DNA from: VFMC01 sp040398525
GTDB taxonomy: Bacteria; Actinomycetota; Acidimicrobiia; Acidimicrobiales; Ilumatobacteraceae
Direction of reading: 5' to 3'
Assembly: GCA_040398525.1 (NCBI GenBank)
Contig: JBBATY010000003.1
Span: 124,001-188,000, forward strand
DNA length: 64,000 bases
Under the pieces are notes generated by a model. It had not been told where the DNA came from. It was given only the letters and a program-made list of their open reading frames with translations, and did no database searches. The translations under genes and the position numbers were made by a program. Positions 8,218 to 16,530 of the stretch are shown one piece after another. Numbering within the stretch: position 1 is the first letter of the stretch; every line of letters starts with the position of its first letter.

Positions 8218-8505
8218 ATCGGCATCCGAGAGCTCCGGGGCGACCTGGCCGCCCACATCCGCCGAGCGGCCGCCGGCGAAGCGACCGTCGTCAGCGTCGG
8301 TGGCCGCCCCGCCGCGGTGCTCGCTCCGCTCACGACCCTCCCTGCGGTGAGCGGTGAGGCCGCCAGCGAACCTCATCTCTCGCCGCTCGTCGCGTCGGGC
8401 GCGGTGCTGCCACCGCGACGCACCGACGGCAAGCTCCCGACGGGCACGGTGAGCGTCTGGGGCACCGTGCGCCTCGACCGGCTGCTCGCCGAGATCCGCG
8501 GCTGA
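8215..8505 (+). CDS. vapB: VapB/Phd-type antitoxin
   Basis: 96-residue antitoxin. The N-terminal DNA-binding part reads MIGIRELRGDLAAHIRRAAA with the Phd/YefM-like segment VVSVGGRPAAVLAPL. The C-terminal tail, which would wrap the toxin, ends in VRLDRLLAEIRG. It is 6 nt upstream of the PIN-domain toxin. A palindrome covers its promoter and start codon, so autoregulation is likely. I chose the ATG at 8215, which lies 9 nt after a -10 hexamer, over a GTG at 8197 inside the promoter. Confidence 0.82.
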   Translation: MIGIRELRGDLAAHIRRAAAGEATVVSVGGRPAAVLAPLTTLPAVSGEAASEPHLSPLVASGAVLPPRRTDGKLPTGTVSVWGTVRLDRLLAEIRG

Positions 8506-8511
8506 CCGGCG

Positions 8512-8916
8512 ATGACGGTCTACCTCGACGCCAGCGCCCTCGTGGCCGCCCACCTCGACACCCCGGCCCGTCGGGTGGTGCTCGACGCACTGGCGCGCAG
8601 CCCCGAGTGGTGCAGCAGCGGCCTGACCCTGATGGAGTCGCTCGCGTTGATCGATCGGGTGGTCGACGAGCCCTTGTTGCGCAGCGACCTCGAAGACCTC
8701 GTGCGCCTCACCTGGGACCGTGTGGCCATCGTGCCCGTCGACCAGCGCTGCCTCGACCGGGCCGCCACCTTGATGCGCGAGCAGCCCCTGCGACTCAGTG
8801 ATGCCCTGCACCTGGCGGCCGCCGATCGGCTGCCGCGGCCGCTCGCCTTCGTCACCTTCGATCCCGGCCAGATCCCGGTGGCGATGGCCCTCGGCTTCGA
8901 CGTCATCAGCACCTGA
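8512..8916 (+). CDS. vapC: PIN-domain toxin, VapC family
   Basis: 134-residue PIN-domain ribonuclease. Active-site acids are visible: Asp in MTVYLDASALV, Glu in LTLMESLAL, Asp in LRLSDALHLAAA and Asp in FVTFDPGQ. VapC toxins cut tRNA or rRNA when freed from VapB. It is expressed from the vapB promoter with a 6-nt gap. Length and motif order are normal, so it is probably functional. Confidence 0.88.
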   Translation: MTVYLDASALVAAHLDTPARRVVLDALARSPEWCSSGLTLMESLALIDRVVDEPLLRSDLEDLVRLTWDRVAIVPVDQRCLDRAATLMREQPLRLSDALHLAAADRLPRPLAFVTFDPGQIPVAMALGFDVIST

Positions 8917-8948
8917 CGACCGGCGGCTCGATCGGGCAGACTGGGGAG

Positions 8949-9563
8949 ATGACGACGCTGCACTGGGCCGACGGCCGCCTCGAGATCCACCGGGTGGTGG
9001 TCGGTCCGTACGACAACAACGTGTTCGTGCTGCGCTGCCGCCACACCGGCGAGTCGGTGCTCATCGACGCCGCCAACGAGCACGAGCGCCTGCTCGAGCT
9101 GTGCCAGCGACTGAACGTGCGCCGCGTGCTCGAGACCCACGGCCACTGGGACCACATCGGCGCTGTGCCGGCGATGCGCGAGGCCGGCTACGAGGTCGCC
9201 GTCACCAGCCTGGACGCGCCCATGCTGAAAGATGTCGGCTACGACGTGTTCCTCGACGACGCCGAGGTGATCGAGGTCGGTCGAGTGCGCCTGCACGCCA
9301 TCCACAACCCGGGCCACACGCCAGGCTCGATCTCGTTCCTGGTCGAGGGGTCGCCGGTGCTGTTCAGCGGCGACACCCTGTTCCCCGGCGGCCCCGGCAA
9401 CACCTCGTTCGAGGGCGGCGACTTCGCCACCATCATCGACTCGCTCGACAACCGCCTGTTCACCCTGCCCGCCAACACCGTGGTGATGCCCGGCCACGGG
9501 GTCGACACCACCATCGGCACCGAACGGCCGCACCTGGCCGAGTGGGTCGCCCGTGGCTGGTGA
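8949..9563 (+). CDS. Metallo-beta-lactamase-fold hydrolase (glyoxalase II-like)
   Basis: 204 residues with the Zn-ligand motif THGHWDHIG, the histidine in NPGHTPGSI, the bridging Asp in LFSGDTLFPGGPG and the last His in MPGHGVDTTIG. This order is that of hydroxyacylglutathione hydrolase-like enzymes, which hydrolyse thioesters; in an actinobacterium the thiol may be mycothiol (inference). The start is preceded by CAGACT 6 nt upstream. The next gene begins inside its 3' end. Confidence 0.88.
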   Translation: MTTLHWADGRLEIHRVVVGPYDNNVFVLRCRHTGESVLIDAANEHERLLELCQRLNVRRVLETHGHWDHIGAVPAMREAGYEVAVTSLDAPMLKDVGYDVFLDDAEVIEVGRVRLHAIHNPGHTPGSISFLVEGSPVLFSGDTLFPGGPGNTSFEGGDFATIIDSLDNRLFTLPANTVVMPGHGVDTTIGTERPHLAEWVARGW

Positions 9564-9945
9564 CCCACCGGCCGCGCTGCGCTACGACGAGCGCCCCGAC
9601 GACACCACACCCGTCCACACCGAGCAGCTGCCCGACACCCCCACGCGCGACCGCAACATCGTCGCCACGGCATGGGTGGAGGCACCCGCGGAGTTGCTCG
9701 CCCTCGGTGACGACCTGCCCGGCCGGCCGACGGCCACCTACAAGCGACGCATCGGTGAGTGGCTGCTGTGGCGGGCCGGCCCGGCGGTCGATGCCGACGC
9801 CCGCTACTGGGCCGCCGACCGCCGCGACCTCGCCCGGCAGATGACGTTTCGCCTCTTCGCCGACGGCACCGGTGACGGCGTGGGCCCCAGCGGCCAGCGC
9901 CACACCCGCTTCCGCACCTGGAAAGAAGACCTCCTCGGACGCTGA
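9553..9945 (+). CDS. Conserved hypothetical protein (130 aa)
   Basis: GTG start overlapping the hydrolase by 11 nt, hence translationally coupled. It is soluble and Arg/Asp-rich, with TATYKRRIGEWLLWRAGPA and HTRFRTWKEDLLGR segments. I do not recognise a named domain. The coupling suggests a role with the metallo-hydrolase. Confidence 0.7.
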   Translation: MAGDPPAALRYDERPDDTTPVHTEQLPDTPTRDRNIVATAWVEAPAELLALGDDLPGRPTATYKRRIGEWLLWRAGPAVDADARYWAADRRDLARQMTFRLFADGTGDGVGPSGQRHTRFRTWKEDLLGR

Positions 9946-9953
9946 GGCGTGCC

Positions 9954-10394
9954 TCAGCTGCCCTGGCGCTCGCCGTCGACTGGAGGTACTTCATCGAGCC
10001 CGAGGATCACGGCCTCTTCGTAGAAGCTCCCAAGCGTTCCGCTCGTGATCGGAATCGGATCCTGCGCAGTGAGATTCTCGAACCAGACGGTGCCGAACTT
10101 CTCACGCATCAACAGCAGCGCCCCCGGGTTGGCACGGGTCCAGTCGGGGTCCTCGAGCAGACGTGATGCCGGCACCGAGGCATTCGGTGCCATGGATTCA
10201 AAGCCTGCCCGACGCACCTGAACCGGCCCCGACTCTTGACCATCGAGGAGCTTCACCTCGAACTCGACGCAGTCCGACACGATGCGGACAGTGCACTCCG
10301 ACATGGTGTCGCCCCACGTGTCGAGGATGCTCGCGATGCAGGTGCCCACGATCGTTCCTGCGGCGCCTTCCGGATCTGGAGTCTCGTCAGCCAT
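9954..10394 (-). CDS. Candidate immunity protein for the adjacent secreted toxin (146 aa)
   Basis: Soluble, acidic, no signal peptide, unrecognised family. The ATG at 10394 lies one base beyond the stop of the secreted protein at 10396 (TGA-C-ATG), the tight spacing typical of toxin-immunity gene pairs. Base composition is lower in GC than its neighbours, like the toxin gene. The function is inferred from position only. Confidence 0.55.
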   Translation of the reverse strand: MADETPDPEGAAGTIVGTCIASILDTWGDTMSECTVRIVSDCVEFEVKLLDGQESGPVQVRRAGFESMAPNASVPASRLLEDPDWTRANPGALLLMREKFGTVWFENLTAQDPIPITSGTLGSFYEEAVILGLDEVPPVDGERQGS

Positions 10395-10395
10395 G

Positions 10396-11544
10396 TCAAC
10401 TTCCTAGCAGGCAGGATCTCAGAATTGGGTTCTCCGCATAGGCGGTCTTCACCCTCCCTGTGTTCACCATCACAAAGACCTTGAATTGGGCTCGACCGCA
10501 GTTCAGCGGGTTCCTGGCATCGTGGTAATGCTGCGCATACTCGAACACGACCTGATTGCCCTTCACCGGCCTCGGCGTGCCATGGAGGATGACTGCGGCA
10601 ACGTTGTCCCAGTAGTAGTACTCGCCGATATCCCACCCGAAATGACCCCGAAGCGCGGCGCCGAGTTCGGCGACGTGGTCCTTGCCGTATGTGTTGTTCC
10701 GGATGTGTCTCCAGCCGTGACCCCCCGCTCCAGCCACACCGCAGTTCATCACCACTCGCAAGGAGTAAGAACGGCCTTTCGCCGGTCGAATCGTTCGATT
10801 CCAGGTCATGATCTCGTGGAGGTCCCCGGTGAATCGATCGCACACTCCGAAAAAGCCGAAGTTCGGATCAGCCACGACGGGGTAGGCGGCGCCGCGATGG
10901 TCGAGTGTCTGGACGAGAGTGACGCCGTCGATCCAATAGCTCGACGGCACGGCGTTGCCGTTGGCGTCAACTGCCCACGGCGGGGAAACGGTTACCAATG
11001 GCCTGCCATCGGCACCCACGACCTCGGCCCCACCGGCCGATGTTGCGACGAGCACGGCCCCGACCGGCAACTGAAGATCGAAGCGGTACTCGGTTGGTGC
11101 GTCGGGGGCGTCGATGACAACCAACACCTGCATCCGGCCCTCCTCCGTGGCCTGCGCAGCAAACGACACCGGCGCTTCATCCGACTCGTAGACAACCGCA
11201 CCTGAATCGTCCACCACCCCTTCATCGAGTCCGGCAAACCCAGGTTGCTCCACGCTGACCTCTCCGCGATCACTACCGAGCACCAATGGATCGGTCGGAT
11301 CGGAGGGCAATTCAACTTCACTGCCCGCTACGACAGCGACGAAGTTCTCGCCAGTGGCGGCCACCAGTACCGGGTCGGCCACCAACGAACCCGCTAACTC
11401 CAGGGCGTCGCCGGTCTCTGTCGCCACCACACCCTCGTCAGCCACAACGGGCGACACCACCCCGAGCGACATAGCAGCCAGACCTGCGATGACAACCAAT
11501 GCCCGCCGACGAATCGAACGACCCACCATCACACGAACCCCCAT
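10396..11544 (-). CDS. Secreted polymorphic-toxin-like protein with C-terminal putative toxin domain
   Basis: 382 residues from the ATG at 11544 (an ATG at 11529 is the alternative). The N-terminal signal peptide is RRRALVVIAGLAAMSLGVVS followed by PVVADE. A ~200-residue beta-rich middle leads to TLDHRGAAYPVVADP, a boundary motif that I associate with actinobacterial secreted polymorphic toxins just before the variable toxin domain. The last ~125 residues contain GHGWRHI, Arg/His/Lys positions and end in GRVKTAYAEN, reminiscent of BECR-type RNase folds (EndoU/colicin E5/RelE-like); this is a weak resemblance. One base separates it from the candidate immunity gene. AT-richer than its neighbours, consistent with transfer. 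Confidence 0.6.
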   Translation of the reverse strand: MGVRVMVGRSIRRRALVVIAGLAAMSLGVVSPVVADEGVVATETGDALELAGSLVADPVLVAATGENFVAVVAGSEVELPSDPTDPLVLGSDRGEVSVEQPGFAGLDEGVVDDSGAVVYESDEAPVSFAAQATEEGRMQVLVVIDAPDAPTEYRFDLQLPVGAVLVATSAGGAEVVGADGRPLVTVSPPWAVDANGNAVPSSYWIDGVTLVQTLDHRGAAYPVVADPNFGFFGVCDRFTGDLHEIMTWNRTIRPAKGRSYSLRVVMNCGVAGAGGHGWRHIRNNTYGKDHVAELGAALRGHFGWDIGEYYYWDNVAAVILHGTPRPVKGNQVVFEYAQHYHDARNPLNCGRAQFKVFVMVNTGRVKTAYAENPILRSCLLGS

Positions 11545-11890
11545 GCTCGAGGCGAATGTGCCGAAGTGTGTGTGTGTTTCTCGCGTCAAGTGCCCTCGAG
11601 TACATGAGCTCGACGACCCAGAAAGGCTGGGCGGGACGGGCGAAGACCGATCACCGCGGCCTATCGCACGGGAGCCGTCCGTGAGCCGGGGCACCGCTGG
11701 TGGTGGCCGAGACTCACGAAGCCCTCAGGTCCGTGAGCGGCGGCCACATGAGCGGGGGTCCATTCTCACGGAACCCGGCTCGGGGCGGGCCGGGGCGGGG
11801 CCGAGGCGGGGCGGGGCCGGGTCGGACCCGGGCGAGCGAGGGCAGCGTCGGAGGTCGGCGAAGGAAGGTGCTGGGGTAGCGTGGGCCTTG
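11545..11890. other. Intergenic region with G-quadruplex-type G-run cluster
   Basis: This 346-bp gap between divergent genes holds no convincing gene. On the plus strand at 11782-11822 there are at least seven runs of three or more G, separated by one to four bases. A weak inverted repeat CTCACG/CGTGAG lies near 11712-11736. The -10-like TAGCGT (11877-11882) precedes the desaturase ATG by 8 nt. Confidence 0.6.
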
Positions 11891-12862
11891 ATGACGACCG
11901 GGGTCGACATGGTGCCGGAGGTGCTGCCGGTCGGACACGAGACCTCGCTCGTGCGTGCCGACGGCCGCCCGCTGCCGGGCTTCCGCAACGACCTGCGCCG
12001 CGTCCCGAACGCGCGCAACGCCCTGTCGGTGGTGGGACTGTTCGCGCAGACCGGCCTCGTGGTCTACGCCGCAGTCCGCTGGGTGCCCTGGGCCGTCGTC
12101 CCCGCCTTCATCCTGATGGGCCGCGCCCACGCCCAGTTCGCCTCGCTGATGCACGAGGCCGCCCACCGCCTGCTGTTCAGCGACAAGCGGGCCAACGACC
12201 TCGTCGGCCGCTGGTTGCTCGGCTACCCCACGTTCAACTCCACCGACGCGTACCGCCGCGTGCACATGGCCCACCACCGCGACGAGTTCGGCCCCGACGA
12301 GCCCGACATGGCCCTCTACGCCGGCTACCCGATCGGGCACGCCAGCTTCCGCCGCAAGCTGATGCGCGACGCCACCGGCCGCACCGGCATCAAGCTGTTC
12401 CGCCAGTTCCTCGGCAACCTTCGCCATCCCAACCCGCAGTCGCGCAAGGCCACCCGGCAGATCCTCGCCCTGCAGGGCGCGCTGTTCGCCGCGGCGATCG
12501 TGAGCGGCCACTGGTGGGTGTACCCGGTGTTGTGGGTGGGGCCGTACCTCACGGTGTGGCGGGTGATCAACCGGCTGCGCAGCGTCGCCGAGCACGGCGG
12601 CATGCACCGATCGAGCGACCGCCGCGAGAGCACCCACTCGGTGCGCCAGCACCTGCTCGCCCGCTTCCTGCTCGTGCCATACCACATCGGCTGGCACCTC
12701 GCCCACCACGTCGACTCCGGGGTGCCGTTCCGCAACCTGCCCCGCTTCCACCGCGCCCTGCACGAGGCGGGGTACGTCGACGCGACGCTCGAGTACCCGA
12801 GCTACCCGGCCATATGGAAGGCGCTGGCCGCCGAGCGGCCGTCACCCGCAACGAGCGCCTGA
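11891..12862 (+). CDS. Fatty-acid-desaturase-family membrane di-iron enzyme
   Basis: 323 residues. Histidine boxes: HEAAH in the first membrane hairpin, HMAHH after YRRV, and HIGWHLAHH near the C-terminus, with an additional EHGGMH. Hydrophobic segments flank the boxes, as in integral-membrane desaturases and carotenoid hydroxylase/ketolase relatives. It would use O2 and an electron donor such as ferredoxin to desaturate or hydroxylate a lipid. The start at 11891 is 8 nt after TAGCGT, so translation is probably leaderless. A G-rich tract lies upstream. Confidence 0.85.
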   Translation: MTTGVDMVPEVLPVGHETSLVRADGRPLPGFRNDLRRVPNARNALSVVGLFAQTGLVVYAAVRWVPWAVVPAFILMGRAHAQFASLMHEAAHRLLFSDKRANDLVGRWLLGYPTFNSTDAYRRVHMAHHRDEFGPDEPDMALYAGYPIGHASFRRKLMRDATGRTGIKLFRQFLGNLRHPNPQSRKATRQILALQGALFAAAIVSGHWWVYPVLWVGPYLTVWRVINRLRSVAEHGGMHRSSDRRESTHSVRQHLLARFLLVPYHIGWHLAHHVDSGVPFRNLPRFHRALHEAGYVDATLEYPSYPAIWKALAAERPSPATSA

Positions 12863-12871
12863 CGCCGGGGC

Positions 12872-13927
12872 TCAGCCACCGGTGAGCGTCACGCCGATCG
12901 CCACAGCCGCCGGCTGGTCGGGCTCGGGCAGGTAGCGCTCGACGTTCACGGTGAGCGGATGGCCGGCGAGCGTCGCCCCAGGGTCGCCGCTGAACCACTC
13001 GACCTCGCTGAGGTCGGTCGGCACCTCGCTCGCCGCGTAGACGAGCGCACCGCCCGTCTGCTCAGCGGCATAGAACTCGACGAGGCGCTCGTAGTCGGCC
13101 GGCGGCGCCTCGTAGCGCACGTTGTAGGTGAGCCGCGGTGCCGGCTGGGTGCCGGCCTCGACATTGAGCTCGACCGGCGACACGCCGTCGGCGACGGGCA
13201 CCTCGTCGAGCCAGCCACCGAGGAAGGTCGACAGCTCCGGCAGCTCGGCCACGCGCCGGGTGAGGTCGACGCGTAGATCGGTGCGACCGGTCTCGGTCAT
13301 CGTCGCGTCCATCTCGGGCAGCACCGTGACCGTCATCGCCGACCAGCCCTCGGCGGCGGCGGCGGCCGTCGGCGGGTAGGTGAGCGTGACGGCGACGTAC
13401 ATCCCCAGGTCGGTCTCGGTGCGCGTTGCCGCGTCGAACGACTCGCTCGAGAACGCGTCGTCGAACGCCGTGAGCACCTCGTCGCGTGCGCCGGCCGTGG
13501 TGCTCCACGCGCTCCAGACCTCCTCGAAGCCCCCGTCGAAGCTCTGCGCCAGGCCGTAGCGGGCGTACGACAGCAGTGCGTCGTCGGGCAGCGGCACCGC
13601 CACCGGCAGCGCGAACAACTCGCCGAAGACCGCCGGCGCTCCACCCGGCTCGGCGAAGGCCCCGAGGACGCCCGCGAAGTCGGCGTCGATGCTGCTGCTC
13701 CACGCCCCGGCGGCAACGGGGGCGGCCGTCGACGGCACCGTCGTGGCAGGTGCCGCCGTGGTGTCGGGCGCCGCGCTCGAGGCAGGCGCTGCCGTGGCGG
13801 CAGGCGCCGCCGTGGTCTCGACGGAACCTGGGGAGGTGTCCGCCGGCTCTGCCTGCTCGGTGCCGCACGCAGCGGTGAGCAGGGCAACAGTGACCAACGA
13901 GCACGACGACAGCAGGCGCAGACGCAT
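12872..13927 (-). CDS. Secreted lipoprotein with Ala/Thr/Pro-rich linker
   Basis: 351 residues. The signal peptide ends in a lipobox, LLTAAC. A low-complexity Ala/Thr/Pro/Ser linker follows (residues ~25-72), then a ~270-residue globular domain of unknown family with alternating strands. It is exported and anchored to the membrane outer face. The -10 TACGTT (13939-13934) lies 6 nt before the ATG. It is divergent from the SUF locus, so the two promoters share the same short intergenic stretch. Function unknown. Confidence 0.8.
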   Translation of the reverse strand: MRLRLLSSCSLVTVALLTAACGTEQAEPADTSPGSVETTAAPAATAAPASSAAPDTTAAPATTVPSTAAPVAAGAWSSSIDADFAGVLGAFAEPGGAPAVFGELFALPVAVPLPDDALLSYARYGLAQSFDGGFEEVWSAWSTTAGARDEVLTAFDDAFSSESFDAATRTETDLGMYVAVTLTYPPTAAAAAEGWSAMTVTVLPEMDATMTETGRTDLRVDLTRRVAELPELSTFLGGWLDEVPVADGVSPVELNVEAGTQPAPRLTYNVRYEAPPADYERLVEFYAAEQTGGALVYAASEVPTDLSEVEWFSGDPGATLAGHPLTVNVERYLPEPDQPAAVAIGVTLTGG

Positions 13928-13974
13928 GGGCCAAACGTACGCTGTGTGACCGGCGCGGAAACCTCACCCCGGGG

Positions 13975-14004
13975 TTTCCACTATGGCGATAGTGGAAATA
14001 CACT
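13975..14004 (+). promoter_or_regulatory. SUF operator 1 and -10 of the sufC-sufS-sufU operon
   Basis: A perfect inverted repeat TTTCCACTAT (13975-13984) / ATAGTGGAAA (13989-13998) with spacer GGCG directly abuts a -10 hexamer TACACT (13999-14004). The GTG start of sufC follows 7 nt later, so the mRNA is leaderless and the operator covers the -35 region, which suits repression. Related sites lie before sufD and sufB. Confidence 0.75.
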
Positions 14005-14011
14005 GACCCCT

Positions 14012-14767
14012 GTGAGTGCTCTGTTCCAGATCGACGACCTGCACGCCCGCCCGGCCGAGGCCGACGAGTCGGTGGCCGACATCCTGCGCGGCCTGTCGCT
14101 CACGGTCGGCGCCGGCGAGGTGCACGCCATCATGGGCCCCAACGGGTCGGGCAAGTCGACCCTCGCCAGCACCCTGCTCGGCTCACCCGAATACACCGTC
14201 ACCAGCGGCCGCATCCTGTTCCATGGCGACGATGTCACCGACTGGCCGACCGACGTGCGGGCCAAGGCCGGCATGTTCCTCGCCTTCCAGTACCCGCAGG
14301 AGATCCCCGGCGTCTCGGTGATCCAGTTCCTCCGCCAGGCGCTCTCGGCCCGCAAGGGCATCGACCTGTCGGTGCTCGAGCTGCGCCTTGCGACGATGGA
14401 CTGGATGAAGCGCCTCGGCATGGACAGCTCGTTCGTCGACCGCTACCTCAACGAGGGGTTCAGCGGCGGCGAGAAGAAGCGCAACGAGATCATGCAGATG
14501 GCCATCCTCGAGCCCGAGCTGGCCGTGCTCGACGAGACCGACTCCGGCCTCGACATCGACGCCCTGCGCATCGTGGCCAAGGGCATCCGCGAGGTGCGCG
14601 TCGAGCGACCGGGCATGGGCGTGGTGCTGATCACCCACTACCAGCGGCTGCTCGACGAGCTGCAGCCCGACCACGTGCACATCATGGTCGAGGGCCGCAT
14701 CGTCGCGAGCGGAGGGATGGAGTTGGCGGCGCAGCTCGAGCGCGACGGCTACGAGGCGTTCCGGTGA
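14012..14767 (+). CDS. sufC: Fe-S cluster assembly ATPase SufC (copy 1)
   Basis: ABC-type ATPase, 251 residues. Walker A is GPNGSGKST, the signature is SGGEKKRNEI and Walker B is AVLDETDSGLDIDAL, the pattern that marks SufC among ABC proteins. SufC drives the SufB-SufD scaffold for Fe-S assembly in the cytoplasm. I set the start at the GTG at 14012, 7 nt after the -10, because an upstream in-frame ATG would place the operator inside the coding region. It overlaps sufS by four bases. A second sufC is at 45748-46530. Confidence 0.9.
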   Translation: MSALFQIDDLHARPAEADESVADILRGLSLTVGAGEVHAIMGPNGSGKSTLASTLLGSPEYTVTSGRILFHGDDVTDWPTDVRAKAGMFLAFQYPQEIPGVSVIQFLRQALSARKGIDLSVLELRLATMDWMKRLGMDSSFVDRYLNEGFSGGEKKRNEIMQMAILEPELAVLDETDSGLDIDALRIVAKGIREVRVERPGMGVVLITHYQRLLDELQPDHVHIMVEGRIVASGGMELAAQLERDGYEAFR

Positions 14768-15996
14768 CCCTCGACGTCGCTGCCGTCCGCGCGAGGTTCC
14801 CGATCTTCGAGCGCGAGATCGACGGCCAGCCCATCGTCTACCTCGACTCGGCGAACACCTCGCAGAAGCCGGCCGAGGTGATCGACGCGATGGCCGAGTT
14901 CATGCGTCACGGCTACGCCCCGATCAACCGGAGCGCCTATCGCCTGGCAGCTGAGGCCACCGATGCCTTCGAGGGAGCGCGCAGCAAGGTGGCCCGGTTC
15001 ATCAACGCGCCGCGGGCCCACGAGGTGGTGTTCACCAAGAACGCCACCGAGAGCCTGAACCTGGTGGCCTTCGCCTGGGGACGGGCCAACCTGCAGGCCG
15101 GCGACGTGGTGGTGCTCACCCACATGGAGCACCACGCCAACATCGTGCCGTGGCACATGCTGGTGGCCGAGCGCGGCATCGAGCTGCGCTGGGTGCCGCT
15201 CACCGCTACCGGCGAGCTCGACCTCACCGATCTACCGCGACTGCTCGACGGCGCCAAGGTGTTCAGCTTCACGGCGATGAGCAACGTGCTCGGCACCATC
15301 ACACCCGTCGCCGAACTGTGCCGCGCTGCGCATGCGGCCGGAGCCATCGCGATCGTCGACGGTTGCCAGTACGTGCCGCACAACGTCACCGACGTGCAGG
15401 CGTGGGACGCCGACTTCCTGGCCTTCAGCAGCCACAAGATGTGCGGGCCCTCCGGCATCGGCGTGCTGTGGGGGCGCGAGGCCCTGCTCGACGCCATGCC
15501 CCCGTTCCTCGGCGGCGGGAACATGATCGCCGACGTGCGGCTCGACGGGTTCACCTGTGCCGAGCTGCCCGCCAAGTTCGAAGCAGGCACCCCGCCGATC
15601 ATCGAGGCGGTCGGCCTCGGCGCCGCGGTCGACTTCCTCAGTTGCCTCGGCATGGCCGAGGTCCGGCGCCACGAGATGCAGGTCGCGGCCTACGCGCTGC
15701 GCTCGCTCACCGAGCGCTTCGGCGACGACATCACTATCCACGGCCCGACCGACGTCGAGCACCGCGGCGCGACGTTCAGCTTCGCCTTCCGCGGCATCCA
15801 CCCCCACGACCTGAGCCAGGTGCTCGACCAGCGCAACGTGTGCGTGCGCGCCGGGCACCACTGCGCCAAGCCGCTGATGCGCATCCTCGGCGCTCCGGCT
15901 ACGGCGCGGGCCAGCTTCTACGTGTACAACGACGAGCGCGAGGTCGACGTGTTGGCCGATGCCCTCGACAGCGCCACCGATATCTTCGGGTTCTGA
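14764..15996 (+). CDS. sufS: Cysteine desulfurase SufS
   Basis: Group II PLP-dependent cysteine desulfurase, 410 residues, GTG start in a GTGA overlap with sufC. The PLP lysine is in SSHKMCGPSGIG, and the active-site cysteine is in the RAGHHCAKPLM loop. HMEHHANIVPW and DGCQYVPHN are the usual cofactor contacts. It releases persulfide sulfur from cysteine and passes it to SufU. The operon order sufC-sufS-sufU supports the assignment. Confidence 0.95.
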   Translation: MTLDVAAVRARFPIFEREIDGQPIVYLDSANTSQKPAEVIDAMAEFMRHGYAPINRSAYRLAAEATDAFEGARSKVARFINAPRAHEVVFTKNATESLNLVAFAWGRANLQAGDVVVLTHMEHHANIVPWHMLVAERGIELRWVPLTATGELDLTDLPRLLDGAKVFSFTAMSNVLGTITPVAELCRAAHAAGAIAIVDGCQYVPHNVTDVQAWDADFLAFSSHKMCGPSGIGVLWGREALLDAMPPFLGGGNMIADVRLDGFTCAELPAKFEAGTPPIIEAVGLGAAVDFLSCLGMAEVRRHEMQVAAYALRSLTERFGDDITIHGPTDVEHRGATFSFAFRGIHPHDLSQVLDQRNVCVRAGHHCAKPLMRILGAPATARASFYVYNDEREVDVLADALDSATDIFGF

Positions 15997-16013
15997 ACGA
16001 AAGGGGTCACCCG

Positions 16014-16463
16014 ATGCCCGGCCTCGACGACCTGTACCGAGAGATCATCCTCGATCACTACCGCAGCCCCCGCAACCGCGGCGAGCTTCCCCCGCCGGCA
16101 GCCCACGCAGTGGGCCACAACCCGCTGTGCGGCGACGAGATCGAGGTCTACCTCGACGTCGACGACCAGGGCCTGGTGCACGACATCAAGGTGGGTGGCC
16201 AGGGCTGCAGCATCTCGCAGAGCTCGGCGTCGATGATGAGCCAGGCCGTGAAGGGCCGCCCGATCAGCGAGGTCCGCGCCCTCGTGCACCGCTTCAAGTC
16301 GATGATGAGCATCGAGGAGCCGAGCGACGACCCGGCGGTGCAGAACGTGAAGCTGGGCGACCTCGAGGCGCTGCAGGGTGTGGTGAAGTTCCCGGTGCGC
16401 ATCAAGTGCGCAGTGCTCGCCTGGAACACCCTCACCGAGGCGCTCGACCAGGCCACCGCCTGA
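16014..16463 (+). CDS. sufU: SufU-type zinc-dependent sulfurtransferase
   Basis: 149 residues, ATG at 16014 with an AAAGGGG site, 17 nt after sufS. Starts with LDDLYREIILDHYRSPRNRG, has the three cysteines in NPLCGDEI, GQGCSIS and RIKCAVLAW, plus the SufU-specific insertion between the second and third. SufU accepts persulfide from SufS and delivers it to SufBCD in Gram-positive and actinobacterial systems. Confidence 0.94.
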   Translation: MPGLDDLYREIILDHYRSPRNRGELPPPAAHAVGHNPLCGDEIEVYLDVDDQGLVHDIKVGGQGCSISQSSASMMSQAVKGRPISEVRALVHRFKSMMSIEEPSDDPAVQNVKLGDLEALQGVVKFPVRIKCAVLAWNTLTEALDQATA

Positions 16464-16530
16464 GCACGTCGGAACCGATCCGCTGACGGCGGATGACGGC
16501 CAGGCAACGTCGCCGCCCTACGCTCGCCGC

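Noticed and set aside
5321..8218. A 965-codon open frame on the plus strand over the isomerase, membrane protein and acyl-CoA dehydrogenase genes
   Set aside because: It runs antisense or out of frame to well-supported genes, is low-complexity in translation and has no domain; high GC3 makes such frames common.
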